Shown here piece by piece: positions 35,211 through 43,800 of a DNA stretch of 64,000 bases. Under the pieces are notes generated by a model, which saw only the letters and a list, made by a program, of their open reading frames with translations, ran no database searches and was not told the DNA's origin. Position 1 is the stretch's first letter. Each line of letters starts with the position of its first letter. Origin of the DNA: Rhodospirillales bacterium. Lineage in GTDB: Bacteria; Pseudomonadota; Alphaproteobacteria; Rhodospirillales; UBA2165. The stretch covers positions 100,434 to 164,433 of the forward strand of contig JAJDXO010000011.1 of the NCBI GenBank assembly GCA_022823235.1, given 5' to 3'. The position numbers and the translations under genes were made by a program.

Positions 35211-36064
35211 TGGTCCACACCGGGCGTTGCGGGGCCGCGCGTGATCCCGGCGAGTGCGTCGACGGCAACGGGCGTCGCCTCGCCGCCGCAGAGCCAGTAG
35301 GCGACGGGAAACTCGATTCGCCCCGATTTGCCCAGGGACCGGTGGAGCGCCGGATGGCGAATGATCTGGGCGCCGATCCGGGGCCGCATGGGGTTTCTGA
35401 CCGTGTCGTCAAGCAGGTAATCCGGCTTGCCGACGAGCAGAATCTCCAAGGGAACGTAGCCGCCCCGCTTGTAGCCCAGTTTGGTCGCGATGTTGTCGAT
35501 CCCGGCCGCCGACATGATGGCATTGACCAGGGTATCGGCGCCGAAGGAGTAGCCGTGGCCGCGGTAGATGACGGCCGTCGGCCGTTGCCCGCCGGATAGG
35601 GGGGGGGCGCCGGCCGCGAAACCGTCGATCGACGAGGCGAGCCGCTCCCCCCGTTCGGGATGCCCCAATATCCCGGCCACCCGCCGTATCTGCGCCGATA
35701 GGTCGCCGAGGGTCTTTGGCCGTTTGGTTCGAACGATCTCGATATCGAACCGCTGAAGAAATTCCCGGGTGCGGCGGCTGAAGGGGCCGGTGAAGACCAA
35801 GTCGGGATTGGCGGCAATGACCTCCTCGGCGCTTCTTTGATTGGCCGGGATGCCGCGGGCCTTTTCGTGGAGAAAGGACGTGCGGGGATCATCGGCGCCC
35901 TTGGCGAGGGAAATGATTTGTTCCCTGTCGGCCAGCGCCAGAACATATTGATTGGCACAGGCTTCGATGGACATCACCCGGGGAGGTTCGGCCTCGGCGG
36001 GCGCTGTCGCACCGGCGGCCAGCGCCGCGACCAGAATTCCCCAAAGCCTCGCCGACCGGACCAT
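35207..36064 (-). CDS. btuF: periplasmic corrinoid-binding protein
   Basis: A 285-residue ABC substrate-binding protein of the BtuF/FhuD fold. A signal peptide (residues 1-25, LVAALAAGATAPAEA) precedes PRVMSIEACANQYVLALADREQIISLAKG and the PDLVFTGPFSRRTREFLQRF half-site; the two lobes are linked by the long helix around TLGDLSAQIRRVAGILG. Related proteins bind cobalamin, haem or ferric siderophores; the B12 reading rests on the operon. It starts 10 bases after the btuB stop. Confidence 0.85.
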   Translation of the reverse strand: MVRSARLWGILVAALAAGATAPAEAEPPRVMSIEACANQYVLALADREQIISLAKGADDPRTSFLHEKARGIPANQRSAEEVIAANPDLVFTGPFSRRTREFLQRFDIEIVRTKRPKTLGDLSAQIRRVAGILGHPERGERLASSIDGFAAGAPPLSGGQRPTAVIYRGHGYSFGADTLVNAIMSAAGIDNIATKLGYKRGGYVPLEILLVGKPDYLLDDTVRNPMRPRIGAQIIRHPALHRSLGKSGRIEFPVAYWLCGGEATPVAVDALAGITRGPATPGVDQ

Positions 36065-36074
36065 GTGCCGTCCC

Positions 36075-38024
36075 TCAGAATGAAACCGTTAAGCCGCCGT
36101 AGACACCGAATGGCGCCGACCCGTATCCAGCCGCGCTCTCGTAGGCCTCATCAAGCATGTTTTCAATTCGCGCGTGGAGCTTAACCCGATCGTTCAGCTG
36201 GTAATCGCCGGCGACATCAAACCGCCAATGCTCCCCGATGTAAACGACCGCGCTGGACGACGGATAAAAGTCCTTGTGATCCGATTCCCATTCACCATCC
36301 AGGCGAAGACTGGCCTTCCCATAGAGGAACGCGTAATCGAAGGAGAAATTGACCCGATGCCGGGGCACCCGGTCGATCTCCGTTTGGTTTTCGTCCTCCG
36401 CCAATGTGAACGTATGGTTGAGCGAAAAATCCAGTTGCCGGTCCGGGGCCTTGAACAGCGACGCGTTGACGAAATTTTCGAAACCCCGGCTCTTCATTTG
36501 GTCGCGGTTGATGTACCGGCTGGGCGGCCAGGCAAAAACAATCTGGTTCTTTACGGCATTCCGGAAATAGGTGGCGCCGAACTCGACGCGGTCGTTCCAG
36601 ACTTTCTGCTCGAATCCCGCGTCCCACAACCGGGTGCGTTCCGGGCCGAGATTTTGGGTGTCGGCGAAGCGGAAGAGCTGAAAAAGCGTGGGCGCGGCAA
36701 ACCCGGTTGCGTAACTCGACTTCAGGATGGTCCGGGTCTCCTCGAGGTCGTAGGAAACGCCGCCGCGATAGGTCCATGCGCCGTCCGTCAAATCAGAATG
36801 GACATCGTCAAAATGATCGAAACTGAGACCGGCCGTGATGGACACCCGGCCGAGGAACCGATTCTGGGTTTGGACGAAGTAGTTTCGGTGACTTGTCCGC
36901 CTGTCCAGCGTCTCCATGGGATTGGCCGTGGTGCCGCCCGAGAGGCGTGCATAGCGTTCCTGGTCATATCCGGTGCCGAAGCTGAGCAAATGTCCGTCGG
37001 CAACCTCGAACGTCCCGCGATAATCGACATTTCGATACCAGGCGTCGGACCCGCCGTCGAAAGCCAACGACGACGTTCGCCGGATGCTCGTGCTGGTGCC
37101 CGACAGCGTGACGTTGTTTTCCATGCGGCCGTCGAGAACGTCCCGGCTTCCGACCAGGGAGTATGACGTGACTTCCTTGTCCTTGGTTTCGTCCGCATCG
37201 AACACGACACGGCTTTTCGTATCGTCGAACTCCGCAAAGAGCGTGGTGTGGTCGAAGGTGGCGCGAATTTCCGAGTCCGGCGTCGGCCGGAACCCGCCGT
37301 TGAAACTGACCGAGTAATTCCGGGCGCCGTCATTTTCCGTCGGTATGGCGTAGCCCGGCGGATCCCGGTTTTCGTTGGCGGCGGAAAACCCATCGGTATG
37401 GAAAACCGTACCGGAGACGGCATAGTCATAGCCCATGCCGTTTTGCAGCCGTCCGCCGCCGCTGCCGAACAGGTCCGTAAGGCGGGTATTGTTGGTTCCC
37501 GCCTCGGCCTTGATCCGCCCGGAGAAACCGTCTTTGCCCTTCTTGGTGATGATGTTGATGACGGCGCCATTGGCCCGGGAGCCATACAAGGTCGCCTGGG
37601 GGCCCCGGATGATCTCGATCCGCTCGATATTGGACACCATCAGGTGCTCGAAATTGAAGCGCCCGCGCCAGTCTCCGGGATCGTTCTGCCGCACGCCGTT
37701 CACGAGCACCAGGGTCTGCTCTTCCTCGAGCCCGCGGAACTTGGCGACCGACGATGTGCCGGTCGGGCCATTTTGCTGAATATTGATGCCCGGCGTGCGG
37801 CGCAGAATATCCGTAACCGCCGGCGATTGCATTTTCTCCAGCTCTTCCGCCGTGACAACGGTGACGGAACTGCCCAACAGAGTCTTGAGGGTCGGGGTTC
37901 GCGTTGCCGTGACGACGATGTCCTCGCCTGTCGCCGGCGACTGGGCGAGCGCCCAATCGGCAAACGTCCCGACGGCAAGCGCGGTGCCGAACGCCGCCGG
38001 TACGAGAATATTTCGAAGGTTCAT
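36075..38024 (-). CDS. btuB: TonB-dependent outer-membrane receptor, probable cobalamin receptor
   Basis: A 649-residue TonB-dependent receptor. The signal peptide is residues 1-27 (start ATG 38024), followed by the TonB-box-like DIVVTATRTPT, the plug with SVTVVTAEELEKMQSPAVTDILRRTPGI and IEIIRGPQATLYGSRANGAVINIITKKG, then the 22-strand barrel ending in Phe (GVYGGLTVSF), needed for outer-membrane insertion. The length is close to BtuB (about 600). It is the first gene after the minus-strand cobalamin riboswitch and is followed by the btuFCD cassette, so cobalamin uptake is well supported. Confidence 0.9.
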   Translation of the reverse strand: MNLRNILVPAAFGTALAVGTFADWALAQSPATGEDIVVTATRTPTLKTLLGSSVTVVTAEELEKMQSPAVTDILRRTPGINIQQNGPTGTSSVAKFRGLEEEQTLVLVNGVRQNDPGDWRGRFNFEHLMVSNIERIEIIRGPQATLYGSRANGAVINIITKKGKDGFSGRIKAEAGTNNTRLTDLFGSGGGRLQNGMGYDYAVSGTVFHTDGFSAANENRDPPGYAIPTENDGARNYSVSFNGGFRPTPDSEIRATFDHTTLFAEFDDTKSRVVFDADETKDKEVTSYSLVGSRDVLDGRMENNVTLSGTSTSIRRTSSLAFDGGSDAWYRNVDYRGTFEVADGHLLSFGTGYDQERYARLSGGTTANPMETLDRRTSHRNYFVQTQNRFLGRVSITAGLSFDHFDDVHSDLTDGAWTYRGGVSYDLEETRTILKSSYATGFAAPTLFQLFRFADTQNLGPERTRLWDAGFEQKVWNDRVEFGATYFRNAVKNQIVFAWPPSRYINRDQMKSRGFENFVNASLFKAPDRQLDFSLNHTFTLAEDENQTEIDRVPRHRVNFSFDYAFLYGKASLRLDGEWESDHKDFYPSSSAVVYIGEHWRFDVAGDYQLNDRVKLHARIENMLDEAYESAAGYGSAPFGVYGGLTVSF

Positions 38025-38111
38025 GCCGACCCCCTGCAATGATGACCAACACATCACCGCACGCGGTCCGTCCGCGCCACCCGGTCGTCCCGCCCCGGCG
38101 GCAGGTGATGC

Positions 38112-38272
38112 TGGCTACGGCAGGTCTCCTGACTCGCGGGTCTCTGGAAAATCTTCGCCTTCCCGGTTCCCCAGTGGCTTTTCTTAAGATTTCCTCGCCG
38201 CTCACAGTTGCGGGCGCAGTCTCGGTTTTGACCGAGTTCCCTATTATCCCCTCGCGGGGGCCATAGCTGGGC
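38112..38272 (-). promoter_or_regulatory. cobalamin riboswitch upstream of btuB
   Basis: On the minus strand the region reads ATAATAGGGAACTCGGTC, then GCGCCCGCAACTGTGAGCGG (38220-38200 area), GCCACTGGGGAACCGGGAAGGCG (around 38176-38155) and finally AGTCAGGAGACCTG (38133-38120). These are the conserved blocks of the cobalamin aptamer. About 90 bases separate it from the btuB ATG, room for an expression platform; I did not find a clear terminator with T-run. It would switch off uptake and the linked cobD-cbiB genes when cobalamin is abundant. Confidence 0.92.
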
Positions 38273-38275
38273 CGA

Positions 38276-38304
38276 AAGATGAAGATCGATGACCGACTTG
38301 TCAA
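38276..38304 (-). promoter_or_regulatory. sigma-70 promoter for the btuB operon
   Basis: Minus strand: TTGACA (38304-38299), 17-base spacer, CATCTT (38281-38276). The perfect -35 and correct spacing place the start of transcription at the 5' edge of the riboswitch, which is what that leader requires. Confidence 0.55.
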
Positions 38305-38374
38305 TTCGCGGGCGGCGAACCCGGCTGTTCGACCGTCGCCATCAATTGACCGATCCGCTGCCGGCTCGAGGGCT

Positions 38375-39988
38375 TCAGGCCATGTTGAGGGGCAGCGGAC
38401 TCCGGTCCACATGATCGATGGAGCGCCGGACCATGCGCTCCAGCAATTCGGCCTTTACGTCCGCATGGTCCGGATCATCCCAGAGGTTTCTGAGCTCCGA
38501 GGGATCGTTTTCGAGATCGTAGAGTTCGGCCAATTCGGACTTGCCATAGAGCGTCATTCGCCAGCGCTCGGTCACCATCGAGCGGACTTGAATTGGGGCC
38601 GGGATGCCGAGGGATGCGTGCTGGCTCTCCTCTTCGACGACAATATCGCCCGGTCCCGTGTCGGCGCCGGTTTCCATGTCGGTCAGCAGGGTCCGGCCTT
38701 GAACGCCGTTGTAGGCCCCGAGCCCCGCCCGGTGGAGAATGGTCGGGCCGATATCGATGGTGCTGGCCAATGAAGAAAGTGTGGAGCCGGCGGCGCCGTT
38801 GGCCGCGGGATCGCTCCAGATGAACGGCACCTTGATCGTCGCTTGCAGGTGCAGCGGCCCCTTCAGTATCAGCCCGTGATCGCCCAGGAAATCACCGTGA
38901 TCGGCGGTGAAGACGATGACCGTATTGTCGAACAGATCGAGGTCCTTGAGCTTTTGGACGACCTCGGCCAGTGCGTCGTCGATCATGGTGATCATGCCGC
39001 AGGTAAGGGCGATGGCCTCCTTGGCTTCCCGCTCGTCGACCCGCAGGAAGACCATGGTCCGATCGCGATCGAAGTTGGGGTTGTTGTCCTCCGTCGCCCG
39101 CGCGAGATCGGCGGCGTTGGCGACATTCGGCCGGTCCGAATGGAAACTCGCCGGCAGTTCCACCTGATCCGGGCTGTACATGTCCCAATACCTGCCGGGG
39201 GGCGTGAAGGGATGATGGGGATCGGGAAACGAAAGCATGAGAAAGAACGGATTGTCGCCGCCGTCGGCCGACCAGTCCTCCAGGCACTGGATCGCATGGT
39301 CCCGGATATAGGAGGTCGGATAAAGCTCCTCCGGAACCGATGTCCGCCATGCCTGTGGCGCCACATGGTCCGAGGGCCGTGCGTTGTCCCTGCCCCGCAA
39401 TTTGTCGGGATCGTGACCTTTGTCCCTCAGCCAGTGGGGGTAATCGGCGCCAACCATGTCGCCATGTCCCGAGCACAGGTGCACGCGGTCGAATCCGTAG
39501 AACGGCAGATGCATTTTCTGGCGCTCTTCGACCCAACGCGCCGGTTTTTCCTGATCATAGAGGGTCATGTCCGAGGTGTAGGGTTTGAGCGCCTCCGCGA
39601 AATCCCCGTCGAGCAGTTTCAAATCGTCGCCACGGCTGGTGTCGTAACGGGGCGCGCCGTCGGTCATGTTTTGCAGATGGCTCTTGCCCGACAGCGCCGT
39701 CCGGTAGCCGTCGGCCCGCAGCAGGTCGACAAAGGTATTCGCCTGGAGCGGCAGCGGCAGCCCGTTGCCGCGGGCGCCGGTCACCGAAGGCAGCCGGCCG
39801 GTCATCAGACTCGCGCGGTTGGGCATGCAGACCGGCGATGCCACATAGAACCGGTCGAACCGGGTGCCGCTTTCGGCAAGCCCGTCAATGGTCGGGGTTT
39901 TCAGAAACGGGTGTCCGGAGCAGCCGAGATAGTCGGCCCGGTGCTGATCGGTAATGACGAAAAGGAAGTTCGGCCGTTTCTCAGCCAT
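38375..39988 (-). CDS. sulfatase / phosphonate-monoester-hydrolase family enzyme
   Basis: A 537-residue alkaline-phosphatase-superfamily hydrolase. The metal site begins FVITDQHRADYLGCSGHP; the formylglycine motif is VCMPNRASLMTGR with Cys54 (CxPxR form, Asn in place of the usual Ser); FTADHGDFLGDHGL supplies further metal ligands and is typical of the phosphonate monoester hydrolase and related sulfatase group. No signal peptide is seen, so it should be cytoplasmic. A formylglycine-generating enzyme is not in the window. Natural substrate unknown; the downstream decarboxylase and Old Yellow Enzyme suggest an aromatic catabolic setting, which is inference. Confidence 0.87.
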   Translation of the reverse strand: MAEKRPNFLFVITDQHRADYLGCSGHPFLKTPTIDGLAESGTRFDRFYVASPVCMPNRASLMTGRLPSVTGARGNGLPLPLQANTFVDLLRADGYRTALSGKSHLQNMTDGAPRYDTSRGDDLKLLDGDFAEALKPYTSDMTLYDQEKPARWVEERQKMHLPFYGFDRVHLCSGHGDMVGADYPHWLRDKGHDPDKLRGRDNARPSDHVAPQAWRTSVPEELYPTSYIRDHAIQCLEDWSADGGDNPFFLMLSFPDPHHPFTPPGRYWDMYSPDQVELPASFHSDRPNVANAADLARATEDNNPNFDRDRTMVFLRVDEREAKEAIALTCGMITMIDDALAEVVQKLKDLDLFDNTVIVFTADHGDFLGDHGLILKGPLHLQATIKVPFIWSDPAANGAAGSTLSSLASTIDIGPTILHRAGLGAYNGVQGRTLLTDMETGADTGPGDIVVEEESQHASLGIPAPIQVRSMVTERWRMTLYGKSELAELYDLENDPSELRNLWDDPDHADVKAELLERMVRRSIDHVDRSPLPLNMA

Positions 39989-40151
39989 CGCTTTCGGTGC
40001 CTCCCGTGGCCCACGTTTATCTTGTTGCGGGCAACTATGCAGAAGGCGGCCCGTGGCGGTCTACCCGACCGGCCGGAGTTCTCGAAAGTTGTCCGAGATT
40101 CGGACACGAAATGGGCGGCCGTGTCATGACGCCCGCCCTTTCGGACCGGCG

Positions 40152-41135
40152 TCAATCGAGGTCCAAATCGAACAATTCGATCGCGTTGGTGCGCCCGATC
40201 CTGAGTTTTTCCTCACCCGAAACGACTTCCGTCGCGTCGTACCAGTCGGCCGCATCCTCCATCTTCTCGAACGGGTAGTCGGCGCAGAAGAACATGCGGT
40301 CGACGCCGACAACGTCGAGGCAGCATTTGAAGGCCGGATCTTGGAAGTTGCCCGATGTCGTGATGTAGAAGTGATCGAGGAAATATTCACCCAGCGGCCG
40401 GTTGCCCCGGTATTCGCGGCGCGAGAACGCCATCCGCGCATCGATCCGCCAGAGATCGTAAGGGATGTGCTCGCCCAGGTGGCCGATGATGATCTTCAGG
40501 TTGGGATAGTCGTCGAACATTCCCGATCCGCACATACGGAGCGAGTGAATGGATGTTTCAACGGCGAATCCCCACGGCGAACTCTTGAGCCAGGGATGAC
40601 CGTCATAGATCGGGGCGCGCGACGGCAGCTGCATGCGCGGGTGCAGATAGAGCGGCACGTCCAGCTCCGACACGGCGCCCCAGAACGGCCGTAACGCCGG
40701 TTCGTCAAGGTACAGAACATCGTCCTCCTGGCCGGTTTGCTGGAAGCCGTTGACCATGGCGCCCTTGAATCCCATTTCCTTGACGCAGCGGGTCAGCTCT
40801 TCGGACGCCACATCCGGATTGTGCATCGGGAGCGCCGCGAACGCCGCAAAGCGGTCCGGATGGCGCGCGACGGCTTCGGCCATTGCGTCGTTGGCCTTCC
40901 TGGCCACCTCGACCGCCTGAGCGACATCCCGGATTCCCTGAACGCCCGGCGCGTTGTTGGAGAGGATGGCGAATTCAATTCCCGTCTTGTCCATGATTTC
41001 CAGACGCTCGTCGTCCATATCAAGGATTTGACGGGTGAATTCGTCCCACTTCCCCGAATCGCCGGCGAACGCGCGGGTGTCTTCCAGGGTTTCGGGGATC
41101 GCCATGTGTTCTTCAAAAACGATTTTGCCTTTCAT
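40152..41135 (-). CDS. amidohydrolase-family decarboxylase, gamma-resorcylate (2,6-dihydroxybenzoate) decarboxylase-like
   Basis: A 327-residue ACMSD-type amidohydrolase. It opens MKGKIVFEEHMAIPETLED with the Glu8/His10 metal pair, has NAPGVQGI, FAALPMHNPDVASEEL, LYLHPR with a metal His, IIGHLGEHIPYDLWRID, and FFCADYPFEKMEDAADW with the catalytic Asp. These blocks resemble, in order and spacing, the gamma-resorcylate decarboxylases, which use Mn or Zn to remove CO2 from 2,6-dihydroxybenzoates without oxygen. The precise hydroxybenzoate is uncertain. AGGAG lies eight bases before the start. Confidence 0.85.
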   Translation of the reverse strand: MKGKIVFEEHMAIPETLEDTRAFAGDSGKWDEFTRQILDMDDERLEIMDKTGIEFAILSNNAPGVQGIRDVAQAVEVARKANDAMAEAVARHPDRFAAFAALPMHNPDVASEELTRCVKEMGFKGAMVNGFQQTGQEDDVLYLDEPALRPFWGAVSELDVPLYLHPRMQLPSRAPIYDGHPWLKSSPWGFAVETSIHSLRMCGSGMFDDYPNLKIIIGHLGEHIPYDLWRIDARMAFSRREYRGNRPLGEYFLDHFYITTSGNFQDPAFKCCLDVVGVDRMFFCADYPFEKMEDAADWYDATEVVSGEEKLRIGRTNAIELFDLDLD

Positions 41136-41418
41136 GGTGGGATTCTCCTGCTAGCTGATTCGTCCGTCAAAACCCTCGGGCGGCCGGCGCCTCGAGGACT
41201 CGAAATTTGAAAAACCGTCTGTGATTGGTACCGGTTTCGCGCAACCGCCCCGGCGCGGACGCCACCTCGTTCCCGGTGAATCGGCCCCTCCCTGGGCCCT
41301 TATTGTTCGTTGCCCGAGCAATTTCATCAGAAGCCACGGAGCAAATCCACTTCGCTGCCCGATATTCTGCTTCGAGTCCGAATCCCGGACATGTTTGCGC
41401 CCGATCAAAGGACCGGTT
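41136..41418. other. non-coding interval upstream of the decarboxylase
   Basis: This 283-base stretch between the Old Yellow Enzyme stop and the decarboxylase start contains no open frame with protein-like composition and no clear terminator. It presumably holds the decarboxylase promoter, but I could not pick out a convincing one. Confidence 0.5.
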
Positions 41419-42528
41419 CTAGGCGTTTTGAGCCCGCCAGGCTTCGGTGTTGTCGAGGGTGGCGAGGGGCAGTGTCATACCCGGGTCGAACGTCCGCGGC
41501 TCATCTCCCGCGGCGATCTTGTTTGGCCATCCCGGATCGGCCAGCGCGCCGCGCGCCATGGCGACGAAGTCGGCGTCACCCGCACCGATCATCCCATCGG
41601 CGGCGGCCGCGTCGCTCATGCCGCCGCAGGCGATGACGGGTCCCGAAAAATATTCCCGGGCGTGGGCCGCGAGTGTCCTGTCGCCGTCGAAGACGGGCTT
41701 GAAGGCGGGCACGCTGTTGATGTGGAGATAGTCGGCGCCGTTGGCATCCATGGCCGAAAACAGCGCCCTGGCATCATCCGCGCCGCCTTCCCAGACATGC
41801 TCGAAGTTGTTGACCGCCATCTGCGAGAGCCGCATGCCGACCGGAACGCCGCCGGCGCCCGCTTTGACGGCGGCGAGGATTTCCGCATGGAAGCGGGCGC
41901 GGTTCTCGGCCGATCCGCCGTAAGCGTCGTCCCGCCGGTTTGCAGCCGTTGAGAAGAACTGGTGGAGCAGGTAGCCGTTGGCGCCGTGAATCTCGATGCC
42001 GTCGAAGCCCGCGGCAACGGCGTTTTCCGCCGCTTGGGAGAACGCCGCCTTGATCTTCTCGATCTCGTCGGTGGTCAGGGCGGCCGGTGTCTCGTAGGGG
42101 CCGTCGCCGAAATAGTTCTTGGCCATTTCCCCGACGGGCTGAATTGGCGACGGCGCTCGAGTGCCGTCCACGTAGTCGTTGTGTTGAGAGAGAGCCCCGG
42201 CATGCATCAGCTGCTGGAATATCCTGCCGCCGGCCCCGTGTACGGCCTCGGTGACCCTTGCCCAGGCATCAATCTGCGCCTGGTCGGTGATCCCCGGCTG
42301 GTTCAGATAGCCTTGGGAATGCTCTTTGTCGGTGTAGGTTCCCTCGCTGATGATCAGCGGAAAGCCGCCTTCGGCGAAGGCCCGGTAGTGGGCTTGCATT
42401 TGTCCGGTGGCCAGACCCCCCGCCGCGGCGCTGACCCGGGTCATCGGCGCGGTGACGATCCGGCATGCCAGATCGAGGCCGCCGATATCACCGGCTTGAA
42501 ACAGGTTGGGATAATCGGATTGGCTCAT
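41419..42528 (-). CDS. NADH:flavin oxidoreductase, Old Yellow Enzyme family
   Basis: A 369-residue FMN-binding TIM barrel. The first strand carries CRIVTAPMTRVSA, followed by the substrate-side QLMHAGALSQH, the FDGIEIHGANGYLLHQFFS block, the NRRDDAYGGSAENRARF signature and the late VIACGGMSD phosphate-binding strand. OYE enzymes reduce activated carbon-carbon double bonds or nitro groups, or in the bacterial dienoyl-CoA/trimethylamine group carry an extra Fe-S domain, which is absent here. It is divergent from the Gfo/Idh/MocA gene with a 132-base gap, so both may be co-regulated. Confidence 0.9.
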   Translation of the reverse strand: MSQSDYPNLFQAGDIGGLDLACRIVTAPMTRVSAAAGGLATGQMQAHYRAFAEGGFPLIISEGTYTDKEHSQGYLNQPGITDQAQIDAWARVTEAVHGAGGRIFQQLMHAGALSQHNDYVDGTRAPSPIQPVGEMAKNYFGDGPYETPAALTTDEIEKIKAAFSQAAENAVAAGFDGIEIHGANGYLLHQFFSTAANRRDDAYGGSAENRARFHAEILAAVKAGAGGVPVGMRLSQMAVNNFEHVWEGGADDARALFSAMDANGADYLHINSVPAFKPVFDGDRTLAAHAREYFSGPVIACGGMSDAAAADGMIGAGDADFVAMARGALADPGWPNKIAAGDEPRTFDPGMTLPLATLDNTEAWRAQNA

Positions 42529-42660
42529 GGGGGGGGTCTCCCGGACACGTCAGGTTTGGTTGTTTTCCCGGACGGAAAATTTCGTAGATAGTTAGGCCGG
42601 TATCGAGGCTTCTCAAGAGCGCACCGCTCGGTGCGCGCTGAATCGTAAACGGAGGGAATT

Positions 42661-43794
42661 GTGGCAAACCGGAAACAGTTGGGGCTGGCCATCGTCGGCT
42701 GTGGTGTGGTGGGGCGCATCAGGGGTGCGCTGGCGAAGGATTTTCCGGGCATTGGCTGGATCGGCCTTGCCGATATCAACGAGCGTCTGGGGCGGCAGCT
42801 CAAGGAGGATATCGATGCCGATTTTTTCACCACCGACTTCAACAAGCTTATCGCGCGGCCTGAAGTGGATGCGGTGATCGTCGCCACGTCCACCTGGAGC
42901 CACGTGGAACCGACCTTGGCGGCGGCCGACGCCGGGCACATGATGATGATCGAAAAACCGCTGGCGACGGACGCCCGGGAATCGGCGCAAGTCCTGGCCG
43001 CCATCGAAGCCGCCGGCGTCGACGCGGTGGTCGGCTATACCCAGCGCTTTCGCCGGCGGTTTCTGGTGGTCAAGGAACGCATCCGGACGGGCCAGATCGG
43101 AGACGTCACCGCCGCGGTCACCCGCGCCTTCATGAACCGCATGGCGCCGACGGGGGAGGTGCGCCTGACCCAGGACCGCCGTTTTCTCACGCCCATGGTG
43201 GTGTCCGGGACCCACAGCCTCGACATGTGTCTTTGGCTGATGGGCGATGCGGCGCGGCCGGTCTCCATATTCGCCCGATCCACCGAGAAGGTGATGAGCG
43301 AACTGGGCACCAAGGATGCCACCTTCGGGGTCTTCACCATGGAGGACGGCACCATCTGGAGCATGAATGTCTGTTGGGCCCTGCCCAAGGAATGGCCGGG
43401 CGCGGTCTACGGGCTGGAGATCGGGATCGTCGGCACCAAGGGCGTGATCGACATCGAAGATACCCACCGGGATGTCATTCTGGCCACCGAGATGCCTCAA
43501 GGCCCGGCCTACAATCCCGACGGGCTGACCATCGACGTGGAGCGCAATGTGGACTTTCTTACCAGCTTCCCGCCCGGCGACGTCCACGGCGGCGAGCTTT
43601 GGGGCCCCATGCGCGAGGAAACCAACACCTGGTTCCAGCGCATCTACAACAAGAAGGAGACGCCCCACGCCACGGCGGCCGAGGGCCACCGCAATCTCAT
43701 GCTCACGATGGCCATGGACCTTTCGGCCAAAACCGGACGGGAACTCGAATTGCCGATCAGCCCGGAGGCATTGATGGCGGGTCTGGAAGCCTAA
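42661..43794 (+). CDS. Gfo/Idh/MocA family NAD(P)-dependent dehydrogenase
   Basis: A 377-residue oxidoreductase starting at a GTG five bases after GGAGG. The N-terminal Rossmann domain has LGLAIVGCGVVGRIRGA, the DAVIVATSTWSHVEP strand, and the family signature MMMIEKPLATDARE with the catalytic Lys; the C-terminal alpha/beta domain contains SGTHSLDMCLWLMG, the usual substrate His/Asp region. Members oxidise sugars, inositols or related compounds; the substrate is unknown. Noticeably GC-rich codons are used. Confidence 0.88.
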   Translation: MANRKQLGLAIVGCGVVGRIRGALAKDFPGIGWIGLADINERLGRQLKEDIDADFFTTDFNKLIARPEVDAVIVATSTWSHVEPTLAAADAGHMMMIEKPLATDARESAQVLAAIEAAGVDAVVGYTQRFRRRFLVVKERIRTGQIGDVTAAVTRAFMNRMAPTGEVRLTQDRRFLTPMVVSGTHSLDMCLWLMGDAARPVSIFARSTEKVMSELGTKDATFGVFTMEDGTIWSMNVCWALPKEWPGAVYGLEIGIVGTKGVIDIEDTHRDVILATEMPQGPAYNPDGLTIDVERNVDFLTSFPPGDVHGGELWGPMREETNTWFQRIYNKKETPHATAAEGHRNLMLTMAMDLSAKTGRELELPISPEALMAGLEA

Positions 43795-43800
43795 ACCGGC

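Noticed and set aside
41151..41408. 85-codon minus-strand frame in the gap upstream of the decarboxylase
   Set aside because: No ribosome site, no similarity to a known family, and irregular composition; treated as non-coding.
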